Shown here: positions 56,834 to 64,000 of the stretch, piece after piece
Numbering within the stretch: position 1 is the stretch's first letter
Layout of the letters: every line of letters begins with the position of its first letter
NCBI GenBank assembly: GCA_033064195.1
Contig: JARBJD010000107.1
Span: 156,326-220,325, forward strand
Reading direction: 5' to 3'
Length of the DNA: 64,000 nt
From: Blattamonas nauphoetae
Taxonomy: Eukaryota > Preaxostyla > Oxymonadida
Notes under the pieces: model-generated
Told to the model about the DNA's origin: nothing
What the model saw: only the letters and a program-made list of their open reading frames with translations
Databases searched by the model: none
Translations under genes and position numbers: made by a program

Positions 56834-57100
56834 TCTCGACGTAACGTTCCAAGATACTCAGGCATGATGGTGCCCTCGTGACTGATGCGTAGAACGAATT
56901 GAAGGTTGGATTGGAGACGGATGATCGAAAGATTGTCCCCGGGGTTCATGTTGGCTTCAGATTCTTTACCAAGAATTTGACCGTAAATCATGCCCACCCA
57001 AGACTTATCCCTTCAAAGAATTCGCTATTCTCTGTGAGAGCGTAGCAGTCATTGAGAAGGATTGAGATAGATCGTCCCCAAAGGAGTATCGGGGTGTCCA
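56834..57100 (+). repeat. Structured repeat, copy 3 (putative RNA)
   Basis: The most diverged copy, and the most telling. Helix 1 is GGATGATC GAAA GATTGTCC (56919-56938) with a GNRA tetraloop on the plus strand, helix 2 ATTCTT TACC AAGAAT (56961-56976), helix 3 GGATTGA with TCGTCC (57059-57077, one bulge). A further hairpin GCTATTCTCT GTG AGAGCGTAGC is inserted at 57024-57046. The copy ends about 85 bp before the fibre-like gene at 57185. Pairing is kept despite sequence change at each helix. Confidence 0.7.
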
Positions 57101-57184
57101 TAGGAAACTTACACGAACATGAACATGAACTACTCAACGGCTATTTTTGTCTTTTTTTAATTTCAATGAAATAGCAAACAAAAA

Positions 57185-58105
57185 ATGAATCGACAAAAAT
57201 ACAATTCACAAATGATTGAGAAAATGATTGATCATAATCTTTCTACGATCACTGAGAATGCAGCAGTCATTCACTCACTACAGACGGAAATAGAAACGAA
57301 TCAGGAAGAAGTCGACACACTAAAGAAGACAACTGAAGCACACAAGACAGCAATATCATCAATCCAAAACGTCGTTTCAACAAATGGATCAATCACTTGT
57401 TCAGCTGGCATTGCAACACCAGAAATTGGAGGATTGATCAATGTGAATGGAGCGAAGTGGAATATATCAGAGGGATCACTTCCGAAGTATCCTGGAACAT
57501 ATCCGGCTTCAACATTTAAGTCTGGTATTTCAATTTCGCAATCGATTGCAGAAACATCTGGAATTCAGTTCAATGGTGATGGCATTATTATGTGGTCTCC
57601 CTGTGACAAACCAGCATTGTATTACTACGATGAGGATACTGGTTCAGGAGTGTTTTCAATATCATCAACTGGAAGTTTTTCTCAGCTTTCAGACAGAAGA
57701 GTCAAAAGGAATATTGTTCCATACCCTAATGTTCTTGAACAATTGAATAAAGACGAAATTGTGCAGTATCAGTTCAACACATTCGACTCGAAGATCAGCA
57801 AAGTCACAAAGCAAATAGAGAATGAGACAGATGAAGAACACTTGAAGAATTGCAAAGAGAAATGTGAATGCTTGAAGAAGGAAAGTGAGAAGAAACACAT
57901 TGGTGTGATTGCACAACAGATCCAAGAGATATTCCCTGAAGTTGTGAATGATTCCAATCCAGATTGTCTTCAAGTTGATTATGCAGAACTCTCTTGCTTC
58001 TGTGTGAAAGCCATTCAGGAATTATCCTCTATCGTCGGACAACAACAGACACTCATCAATGAACTGATCCAAAAATATAATACACTGATTAGTATTCCAA
58101 CATGA
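57185..58105 (+). CDS. Fibre/spike-like protein with S74 intramolecular chaperone domain
   Basis: 306 codons. The N-terminus (residues 5-60) is a predicted coiled coil (LQTEIETNQEEVDTLKKTTE), the middle is a beta-rich glycine-containing shaft, and the C-terminal 130 residues match the Peptidase_S74/intramolecular chaperone family: LSDRRVKRNIVPYPNVLEQL, later KKHIGVIAQQIQEIFPEVV, DYAELSCFCVKAIQEL and a closing helix. In phages and large DNA viruses this domain drives trimerisation of fibres, then cleaves itself off. Its 3' end overlaps that of the convergent minus-strand gene by 17 bp. An attachment fibre of the virus-like element is the natural reading. Confidence 0.75.
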   Translation: MNRQKYNSQMIEKMIDHNLSTITENAAVIHSLQTEIETNQEEVDTLKKTTEAHKTAISSIQNVVSTNGSITCSAGIATPEIGGLINVNGAKWNISEGSLPKYPGTYPASTFKSGISISQSIAETSGIQFNGDGIIMWSPCDKPALYYYDEDTGSGVFSISSTGSFSQLSDRRVKRNIVPYPNVLEQLNKDEIVQYQFNTFDSKISKVTKQIENETDEEHLKNCKEKCECLKKESEKKHIGVIAQQIQEIFPEVVNDSNPDCLQVDYAELSCFCVKAIQELSSIVGQQQTLINELIQKYNTLISIPT

Positions 58106-58499
58106 GATCAACCAGAAATTCATAATACTCTTTTACTATTTTTCCATTGATTGTCTCTGATGTTTCCATCTCGATTGGTTCACCAGAACTGTCTTTGAAC
58201 CAGATCTTCACAATAGATTGTCGAGTAGTTAATTCCCACTTCTTTCGCTTCGCAATCTGTTCATTGCAGAAAGCAACATATGAATCATTGAATGCATCAG
58301 TCTGGATCCAATCACCATGGATTGTTATGTGCTGCGGTACATCTTTTGAAATGACTGTCGATGCATCACTAATCTCTTCTTTCACATGGATGAGTTTGCA
58401 GTCAAGAAAGTAGATGTATTTTTGTTTTCTTGAATTGGTAAAATCAGGAGGGAGTTGAGCAGTGTGAGAATTCTGAATTGAGAAGTAACGCTTCACCAT
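58089..58499 (-). CDS. Small protein of the virus-like element, unknown
   Basis: 136 codons from MVKRYFSIQNSHT. An ATG ten codons further out (58529) is the alternative start. Beta-strand-rich composition (YIYFLDCKLIHVKEEISDAS, WELTTRQSIVKIWFKDSSGE) could suit a small jelly-roll or accessory capsid protein. No family is recognised. It lies directly behind the capsid-like gene at 58531 on the same strand, so both are probably expressed together. Confidence 0.5.
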   Translation of the reverse strand: MVKRYFSIQNSHTAQLPPDFTNSRKQKYIYFLDCKLIHVKEEISDASTVISKDVPQHITIHGDWIQTDAFNDSYVAFCNEQIAKRKKWELTTRQSIVKIWFKDSSGEPIEMETSETINGKIVKEYYEFLVDLMLEY

Positions 58500-58530
58500 T
58501 TGTGTTTTCTTCAAAAACAAAATATTCAAT

Positions 58531-60012
58531 TTAGTATCCTCTCTTCACTTCTTCATATGCTTCTTGGAGTCGGCGATCAATGACATATCGCACTCGTGGT
58601 TGTCCATTCTCAATCCAGAACAGCCAATATGATGCTTGATGCAATGCTAGAATCGGCGGAGGAGGTCCTTCTGGAGTTGATGTGAAATATGGATCAGGTT
58701 CGCCTTGTTTGATTGGGGTTCCTCTGAAGACAATGTTCACTGATTCTGCTGTCGATATGCCTTCTTCTCCACCAGCAATTTCACTTCGATCTGTTGGAAC
58801 CACAAATGTGAATGAAGTTGCATCTGTTGATGGTCTCAGTTTCCTGCTCTCCTTTCCACCATAGACGTAGTTGCGAGGTTCACAAATGGAATTCTCAAAC
58901 TCTTGTGTTGCAGAACAGCCAATGAAATCACCGTTCACCATCATCATTTGATAGAACTCGGGTGAGTTTGTTGACATTGGGAAATTGGGATAATTATTTC
59001 CTAGCATTTCGAAGTGACCAACATATTGAGGATTTCTGAAGACTGTACACTCGTTTGGTCGATCGGGGAATAAGCACATAAGATTCATGAGATTGATGAG
59101 TTTGATACTAATGTTTGATCTCACTCCCATTGCATTTGCAGATGATTGAAATGATTGTGTGTCAATTCTTTCTGCTTTCAAGACGTACAATGTCTTTGAA
59201 TACGTGTTGAAGAGGGATTGCTTCGTTGCATCAGTAATTTGATATCCGTAGCAAATAGAAGTGACTTTGTCCACCGATGAACTCAGAACCGTGGAAGTGG
59301 TTGATTTAACTGTAGTATGCACAATTCCAGTACTTGGATCTGGATCTGAATATGTATAATATTGATAAACTGGATTTCCGATTTGTGTGAATTCTTGAGT
59401 CACATTTGTGAATTCTCCATCTTGTAATAGTGCGTGATGAGATTTGTGAGTAGTATATTTTCCTGTTGGATCTTTCTCCACGTATCGTTCAAGTCCTTTT
59501 CGAATGACTGTGGGTACTCGAATCGGACAGTACACAAGTGAATCAGTTGTCAAATGAAATCTCAAACGTAAATTGCCAAAGATGGAATTTGGATACTGAT
59601 CAAAAGTACTCAGTGGAAGTAAATTCACAAACGGAATAACCAGAGGAATTGTAATTGGGAACACTGTTTCAGTATTTGGAGTTGGAGAAAAGTAGCATCC
59701 ACAAACACTTGGATCCATTCTCTGAACATTTTCAAAAAGACTGTAGCAATGCTTCAGGTTGTTTTTCTCTTCAAATGACTTGAATGTATGATACAGAAAT
59801 GATTCGTGAACATGATTATTCTGGAGTGTATTGTCAATGATGTTTCCTTTACTGTCGACGAGTCTCATATCTCGAATTGCATCTGATGATGACTTATATC
59901 CGTAGAACATTGCATACATGTTAGGGTAGTAGTTTCTGTCTGTCGTCGGTTGCTCATTCGGAACAGTGATCGTTAGATCCATTCGTACATGACTCTTCGC
60001 AAACTCAGTCAC
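58531..60012 (-). CDS. Capsid-like protein B of the virus-like element
   Basis: 493 codons. It is a paralogue of the gene at 60263: shared blocks include NSIFGNLRLRFHLTTDSLVY with CPIRV, KHCYSLFENV with a following VCGCYF, and a common C-terminus PPPPILALHQASYWLFWIEN with GQPRVRYVIDRRLQEAYEEV. Predominantly beta-strand, with long Ser/Thr/Asn loops. Two large paralogous beta proteins side by side beside a fibre gene suggest jelly-roll capsid proteins; the fold is inferred and not proven by any motif. Confidence 0.55.
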   Translation of the reverse strand: MTEFAKSHVRMDLTITVPNEQPTTDRNYYPNMYAMFYGYKSSSDAIRDMRLVDSKGNIIDNTLQNNHVHESFLYHTFKSFEEKNNLKHCYSLFENVQRMDPSVCGCYFSPTPNTETVFPITIPLVIPFVNLLPLSTFDQYPNSIFGNLRLRFHLTTDSLVYCPIRVPTVIRKGLERYVEKDPTGKYTTHKSHHALLQDGEFTNVTQEFTQIGNPVYQYYTYSDPDPSTGIVHTTVKSTTSTVLSSSVDKVTSICYGYQITDATKQSLFNTYSKTLYVLKAERIDTQSFQSSANAMGVRSNISIKLINLMNLMCLFPDRPNECTVFRNPQYVGHFEMLGNNYPNFPMSTNSPEFYQMMMVNGDFIGCSATQEFENSICEPRNYVYGGKESRKLRPSTDATSFTFVVPTDRSEIAGGEEGISTAESVNIVFRGTPIKQGEPDPYFTSTPEGPPPPILALHQASYWLFWIENGQPRVRYVIDRRLQEAYEEVKRGY

Positions 60013-60262
60013 ATCTTGACCATCCTAACACAGTGGAACTTCAATCTCATCTCCGATTCAGCAAGGCATAGGTGGATTCGTTGGATGCACTTCTTGGATG
60101 GAATAAATGTGTGGCTCTGAATCCCATTGTTTTGGCAAGTATGATTGGACTTCAATTTGCTCAATTACTGTCGATGTTGGTTTGGATTGATTTGATCTGA
60201 TACTTCTTATTTATAGAAAAATAAAAAATACAATATCATACTTTTCTTTTACTGTTTTGTCT
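60013..60262. other. 250-bp spacer between the two capsid-like genes
   Basis: AT-rich with a run of A/T near 60,210-60,250. It holds no gene that I can support and presumably contains the leader of the downstream minus-strand gene. Confidence 0.4.
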
Positions 60263-62122
60263 CTACATGATTCCTAAATCTTTGTGCAACGCTTTCAATG
60301 TGTGATTTGGGTAGTACTCAACTTTTGGATTGCCATTTCTGTATCGTAATACCCACCAGGTGGTTGCGGTTGTTGCTAAAATTGGTGCAGGAGGATGAGT
60401 AAATGTTGTCATGTTTCCACCACTTTGACTTGGATTGTAGACATTGTAGTATGTGTCCAGCTTACCTTGATAAATGGGATATGATCTTAAAGTGACAGGA
60501 ACGTTTCCTTTGGAACTGATGGAATCATTACAGTTCGTTGGACACCCACTTCTCTGTGTTGAAAAGCACATAAGGAAGTCAGTGTTGTCATGAATCGGTT
60601 GAACTCTTGTCATTGTCTCATTGGGATAATTCTGATCACCAGTGAGTTTCTCTTCAACGAGAGAATCTGTCAGTGATCGCTCCAAGTCGTCAGGAACAGC
60701 TAGATAGGAATCGAGATTAAGAGTCGATAATGCAAATTGATAGAAGCGAGCTCCAATTGTTGTTGTCGGTTGATCTGGATAGTATTTGTCGAGTAGATTC
60801 ACTTGGATATCCTTCTGCATTGGATTGTGGAAACAAGTGACTTCATTGTCGTAGTGACGGAAGAGAAGCACGATGTCCTTGGCATTTACAACCACCATTT
60901 GTTGAGTGCAATGAATGCCTGTTTCAGTTGGTGTCTTCTGAAATGGATAGAACGATATCTTTTCTGCTGGAATAGTTCCTGGACGATCCTGATACATTTT
61001 CTTGAGATTCTCTTTCGCAATTTCTTTCATATTGTATCCAGAGCTCATGCAATACACATCATCAATTTGATACTCGGTGATGTTTAGTGAGATGTACTGA
61101 TCCACGTATTCTGGTTCTGTCGCAACTGTACCAGCTGATGAATACACAATGTCTTTCGTAACTGATGGTTGCAGAAATGATTGACCAATTTGAACGAAGT
61201 TCTTTGTACATGAGGTTTCGAGATTGTTTAAGAAATAGGGACGATGCTGAATACAATCGGCAATTGATGCTTTTATCTTAGGCGCTGCAGCAGTCCCAGT
61301 AACGATTAATGAAAGTGTGTTCTTCAGAGTGAGTTCAGGATTAACTGGACAACACACAAATGCATCTTCATTGATGTGAACGCTCAGTTTCAAATCTCCA
61401 AAGAGACACGCAGGATAGTCAGTCATTCCAGAGAAGATGAGAAGATCTTCAAGATTGATTGACACACGAATAGGTACATCAATACTGTCTTTGAATACTC
61501 CAGTTCCAGAAGTTGTTGTGAAATCAGAAAGTGGAATATAAACACCAGCAACAGATTCGTCATGATTCCATGCATTCTGCCAAGGTGTGTGACAATGTTT
61601 ACGATTCTCCAATTGACTCTTTGGCTTGATCATATTGTAGATGTGAGACTCCATTGACACGTCATTAGTTGTTGTGCTGATGATTCTCTGATTGTTGTGA
61701 AGAACAGTAAGGTCACGAAAGATTGATGCCGAATGTTTGAGTCCAACGAATATGAATATCCTCTCATTCATGTACGATCCATTTTTACTGGAATGTGTCT
61801 TCCAATTATTCACTTTAAGCCTTGCTGTCATTGTGAACGGAATGAAGGAATCATCAATTTGACAAATGTCCTGATTTCCAGTCAACGGAATGATTATTTC
61901 CTGTCCTTTGTAGAATCGTGAATTCTCGGATGGTTTTAATTCCTGAATGGAAGTACTGTGTGCTCCATCATTCAGAAGATAATTAATGTGATGTTCAGAC
62001 ATGAGTTGTTGTTGTATTTGACCAATATCATCTCGAGTGTACTTGATTGATCCTGTAGTGTTTCCAGTTAATGATGATGCTCCAGTTCTTTTGTTTGTCA
62101 GATGTGTTATATGTGAGTTCAT
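60263..62122 (-). CDS. Capsid-like protein A (putative major capsid protein) of the virus-like element
   Basis: 619 codons, the length expected for a double jelly-roll major capsid protein. It is beta-rich throughout, with blocks shared with protein B: ACLFGDLKLSVHINEDAFVC with CPVNPELTL, ENRKHCHTPWQNAW, and the C-terminus PPAPILATTATTWWVLRYRN with GNPKVEYYPNHTLKALHKDL. The N-terminal 40 residues are polar and likely flexible. The start context is GATAAAATG after a T-rich leader. The capsid role is inferred from size, paralogy and neighbours; a structure prediction would settle it. Confidence 0.6.
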   Translation of the reverse strand: MNSHITHLTNKRTGASSLTGNTTGSIKYTRDDIGQIQQQLMSEHHINYLLNDGAHSTSIQELKPSENSRFYKGQEIIIPLTGNQDICQIDDSFIPFTMTARLKVNNWKTHSSKNGSYMNERIFIFVGLKHSASIFRDLTVLHNNQRIISTTTNDVSMESHIYNMIKPKSQLENRKHCHTPWQNAWNHDESVAGVYIPLSDFTTTSGTGVFKDSIDVPIRVSINLEDLLIFSGMTDYPACLFGDLKLSVHINEDAFVCCPVNPELTLKNTLSLIVTGTAAAPKIKASIADCIQHRPYFLNNLETSCTKNFVQIGQSFLQPSVTKDIVYSSAGTVATEPEYVDQYISLNITEYQIDDVYCMSSGYNMKEIAKENLKKMYQDRPGTIPAEKISFYPFQKTPTETGIHCTQQMVVVNAKDIVLLFRHYDNEVTCFHNPMQKDIQVNLLDKYYPDQPTTTIGARFYQFALSTLNLDSYLAVPDDLERSLTDSLVEEKLTGDQNYPNETMTRVQPIHDNTDFLMCFSTQRSGCPTNCNDSISSKGNVPVTLRSYPIYQGKLDTYYNVYNPSQSGGNMTTFTHPPAPILATTATTWWVLRYRNGNPKVEYYPNHTLKALHKDLGIM

Positions 62123-62150
62123 TTTATCAAAAATACAAAAATAAGAATGC

Positions 62151-62453
62151 TTATTTCTTTTTCAGTTTCTTCTTCTTTGCTTTCGGCTTCAGCTTTTCTT
62201 CCAGTCTCAGTATTTCTCCTCTGAGCTTGTTCGCAACTGCAGTGTTTCCTTCATTCATTGCTTGCTCATACTGAGCCATCTTTTCTGCATGGATTTGTTG
62301 ATCCGATTTCACATCTGGAATCATCTCAACACCTGTCTGAGCTATCTTAGAAATAATTGGTCCAACAAAGGGAATGAGATTTAGAAATGGAGCTCCAACT
62401 CGTAGAATGTTTTTCCCGACTCCTGCTAATTTTGTTAACCAACCTGGTGCCAT
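62151..62453 (-). CDS. Small MAPG protein 1 of the virus-like element
   Basis: 100 codons. It starts MAPGWLTKLAGVGKNILRVG, an amphipathic helix, followed by a hydrophobic stretch (FLNLIPFVGPIISKIAQ), a charged helix and a Lys-rich end (KPKAKKKKLKKK). Small proteins with an amphipathic or hydrophobic front and basic tail act as membrane-active or genome-condensing minor capsid proteins in several DNA viruses. The assignment here is by analogy. It shares the MAPG start and leader with the next gene. Confidence 0.5.
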   Translation of the reverse strand: MAPGWLTKLAGVGKNILRVGAPFLNLIPFVGPIISKIAQTGVEMIPDVKSDQQIHAEKMAQYEQAMNEGNTAVANKLRGEILRLEEKLKPKAKKKKLKKK

Positions 62454-62487
62454 TTATGTAAAAATAAAAAACTTGAACACAAATGAA

Positions 62488-62799
62488 TTATAATCCTTTG
62501 AATTGAATTTTGGAATTTGATGATTGAGGCATGTCATCATTTACATACCGAGCATTTCGTGGAGGTTCATAATCAATCATCTGTTGTTGTGGTGCTCGAT
62601 TGATTGCTTTGTTTTGCTGGTACACATCCATCATTCCGCCTAAGCCACTCAGGATTCCTCCTGCTGTTTGTCCAAACTTGTTGTTCGTTTGAGAGAGCAA
62701 TCCACCACCAACCTGAAGCAGTGATGGAGCAAGCGGTTTGATGAATTGAAAGAACTGTTTGCCAATATTTTTGAGTTTGTTGAAACTTCCTGGTGCCAT
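62488..62799 (-). CDS. Small MAPG protein 2 of the virus-like element
   Basis: 103 codons. MAPGSFNKLKNIGKQFFQFI begins an amphipathic helix, followed by a glycine-rich hydrophobic stretch (GGGLLSQTNNKFGQTAGGIL) and a polar tail ending in NSKIQFKGL. Start and leader (ACATAAATGGCACC) are nearly identical to those of the neighbouring gene at 62453, which suggests duplication or strict expression control. A minor capsid role is possible. Confidence 0.5.
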   Translation of the reverse strand: MAPGSFNKLKNIGKQFFQFIKPLAPSLLQVGGGLLSQTNNKFGQTAGGILSGLGGMMDVYQQNKAINRAPQQQMIDYEPPRNARYVNDDMPQSSNSKIQFKGL

Positions 62800-62836
62800 T
62801 TATGTAAAAATAAAAAAATACGATTCATTAATTTTT

Positions 62837-63427
62837 CTAACGAGGAATTGCCTTTGTCAATGAAATTCCACAATTGAGTATAGTGTTGTATGCTTCGTTG
62901 AAGGCAATGCTCATATCTTTTCCACCAACAAGAATCTTGAACATTGTTCGAAAGATTGGTAGTTTATTCAGACATAGACACTTGTCAGACAAATCATCCA
63001 GTTCGATCACCACATCTTTGATTCCAGTGAGTGTAGCAATCAGTGCACATAAATCACTTTGGTTTGTGATTAGTTTCTTCGATGGTTCAATGAGATTATT
63101 CAGTAGTTTCTTTTCACAAGCAAATGCATTCTTGTAAACAAGCAATAATTGATCTTTGAATGCTGCAATGTTGGATGTGTACTCACGAAGTGGGATTGAA
63201 CGACTTTGGATTGGTGCAGATGGGTAGATCTCAAGTGGTGGTGGATCATACGTTCCTGGAACATTGTCTAGTTCGACATTCGCGCATTGTTCATTTCGAT
63301 CTTCGAGTTTCGATCTTCCGGAATTGGATCCTTTATTATCGATGATGACATTGTTGGGGATTGATGTTGGTACTGAAGAAGAACTTGTGTGTTTCGTAAA
63401 TTGACAACTTAGAATTGGCTGCATCAC
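62837..63427 (-). CDS. Unknown protein of the virus-like element
   Basis: 196 codons. The N-terminal 70 residues are Ser/Asn/Pro-rich (YDPPPLEIYPSAPIQSRSIP). The rest is mostly alpha-helical (FKDQLLLVYKNAFACEKKLL, LCALIATLTGIKDVVIELDD). No family is recognised. It belongs to the same minus-strand gene array. Confidence 0.45.
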   Translation of the reverse strand: MMQPILSCQFTKHTSSSSVPTSIPNNVIIDNKGSNSGRSKLEDRNEQCANVELDNVPGTYDPPPLEIYPSAPIQSRSIPLREYTSNIAAFKDQLLLVYKNAFACEKKLLNNLIEPSKKLITNQSDLCALIATLTGIKDVVIELDDLSDKCLCLNKLPIFRTMFKILVGGKDMSIAFNEAYNTILNCGISLTKAIPR

Positions 63428-63461
63428 TTTCTATAACAATAAAAAATATATACTTATGTTT

Positions 63462-63818
63462 TTAATCACTCATATCTTTCTCCAAGTGTGCGAATCGAGC
63501 ATATTCAGACATATGTCCTGTTTGGAATCTACCGATATCTCCCGTTCTTGTTCGGTACGCTGCAGTTGTCTGTTCGTTCACAAATGTTGAGATGTTTGCT
63601 GAATAACGACCAAGGAAAGTTTGCAAATCTTCTGTTTTTTGTGATGATTTCTGAGGAACTGGGATGAATTTGTTCCTTAAACGCTTTTCTTGCTTTCGTC
63701 CTCTGATGATCTGGATTTGAACTGATGAAACCTTCAACATAGTCTTCAAGCCACTGATCCTACATCTTTGATGCAATCTTGGATTGAATGGAATTGAAAA
63801 CCATATTGTCCAACACAT
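63462..63818 (-). CDS. Unknown basic protein of the virus-like element, start uncertain
   Basis: Protein-like sequence is clear for the C-terminal 90 residues (KVSSVQIQIIRGRKQEKRLR, FLGRYSANISTFVNEQTTAA, GDIGRFQTGHMSEYARFAHL). The N-terminal part is less convincing and the true start may be internal. No family is recognised. The element continues past 64,000. Confidence 0.35.
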   Translation of the reverse strand: MCWTIWFSIPFNPRLHQRCRISGLKTMLKVSSVQIQIIRGRKQEKRLRNKFIPVPQKSSQKTEDLQTFLGRYSANISTFVNEQTTAAYRTRTGDIGRFQTGHMSEYARFAHLEKDMSD

Positions 63819-64000
63819 TTTTGCTGAGATCTGCTGGTTGATCTCGATTTGCCCGATACACCTTCAAAGTATCATTCATGAATTCACCAACTGCCTTTCA
63901 TTCTTGCATAAGGTTGTTGTGATCGTTGTGCTTTGCATTTTGGTAGTTGACTTCCCAATGATAGTTTCCTGGTAAATCGTATGTCCAGCTTTTGAGGAAG

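Larger units (their letters stand above)
54000..64000. mobile_element. Virus-like DNA element, Polinton-like (tentative), running off the right edge
   Basis: From about 54,000 the gene content turns from host housekeeping to intronless small genes in tight minus-strand array (58,089-63,8xx) plus a few plus-strand genes. Parts: two paralogous capsid-like proteins, an S74-type chaperone-bearing fibre-like protein, two small MAPG-starting proteins, several unknown small proteins and a repeated-domain family. Spacers hold structured repeats and tRNA-derived insertions. Most frames are long and open and paralogues are still alignable, so it looks young; perhaps one or two breaks are apparent in the left part. 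The right end, DNA polymerase, integrase, ATPase and protease are not in the window, so the family is inferred from layout and capsid-like genes. The left end may be the palindrome at 53,454-53,843 or nearby. Confidence 0.6.

Noticed and set aside
56880-56905. CTGATGCGTAG...GAAC in repeat copy 3 suggested a hammerhead ribozyme core.
   Set aside because: The CTGATG element is not kept in the other two copies, and the second core element and stem arrangement are absent.
56776-56997. A minus-strand frame through structured repeat copy 3, with a partial counterpart in copy 1, looked like a small conserved protein.
   Set aside because: Insertions and deletions between copies are not multiples of three and the frames do not correspond. 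Conservation follows base pairing rather than codons.
1-64000. Use of an altered genetic code (TAA/TAG as Gln), known in some oxymonads.
   Set aside because: Well-recognised genes end at TAA or TAG where their families end (RPL23A TAA, CCT6 TAA, PROPPIN TAG), and no in-frame TAA/TAG is needed inside conserved domains.
54000-64000. Retroviral or LTR-type origin for the right-hand element.
   Set aside because: No reverse transcriptase, gag zinc knuckle or long terminal repeat is visible. The gene set is capsid- and fibre-like with many small genes.
1-64000. CRISPR arrays, rRNA genes, prokaryotic operons.
   Set aside because: No regular repeat-spacer array or rRNA core is seen. The gene structure with introns is eukaryotic throughout the host part.

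Overview
This window reads as nuclear DNA of a flagellated, anaerobic-type protist. The best guess, by inference only, is a metamonad of the Preaxostyla/oxymonad kind. Supporting signs: dense eukaryotic genes, many with very short GT-AG introns (30-171 nt); an axonemal dynein assembly factor and a tubulin ligase, so it has a flagellum; and a biotin-carboxylase-free transcarboxylase fusion of the type known from Giardia and Entamoeba. TAA, TAG and TGA all act as stops, so the TAR=Gln code of some oxymonads is not used here.

Bases 1-31,200 carry, in order: a partial beta-helix surface protein (+), a TTLL tubulin ligase (-), a PHO80-type cyclin (-), ribosomal protein uL23/RPL23A (+), a PP2A-scaffold-like HEAT protein (+), a 2,037-residue LRR protein (-), a poorly resolved 1-kb spacer, a pfkB sugar/nucleoside kinase (-), a P5B-type P-ATPase (-), a DeSI-PUL fusion (-) and the spindle-checkpoint kinase MPS1/TTK (+).

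Bases 31,200-53,100 carry CCT6 (+), a giant Glu/Lys-rich repeat protein (-), a FANCJ/BRIP1-like helicase of about 2,505 residues (+), DNAAF3 (+), a PROPPIN/ATG18-like protein (-) and the AccD-AccA-5S-biotinyl transcarboxylase (+). Several divergent pairs share tiny intergenic gaps (28-65 bp). For most genes the exon model closes in frame and restores family motifs across the junctions.

From about 53,400 to the right edge the character changes. There is a 390-bp imperfect palindrome, then a virus-like DNA element that runs off the window. It shows two paralogous capsid-like proteins, an S74-chaperone fibre-like protein, small MAPG-starting proteins and a two-member repeat-domain family. Two tRNA-derived SINE-like insertions and an array of hairpin repeats sit inside it. 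Its left spacers hold three diverged copies of a roughly 260-310-nt repeat. In these copies at least three helices are kept by compensatory changes while the reading frames are not. This looks like an undescribed structured RNA and is the most interesting find here. Genes of the element share a T-rich, TAAATG-like start context. DNA polymerase, integrase, ATPase and protease are not visible, so family assignment (Polinton-like) is tentative.
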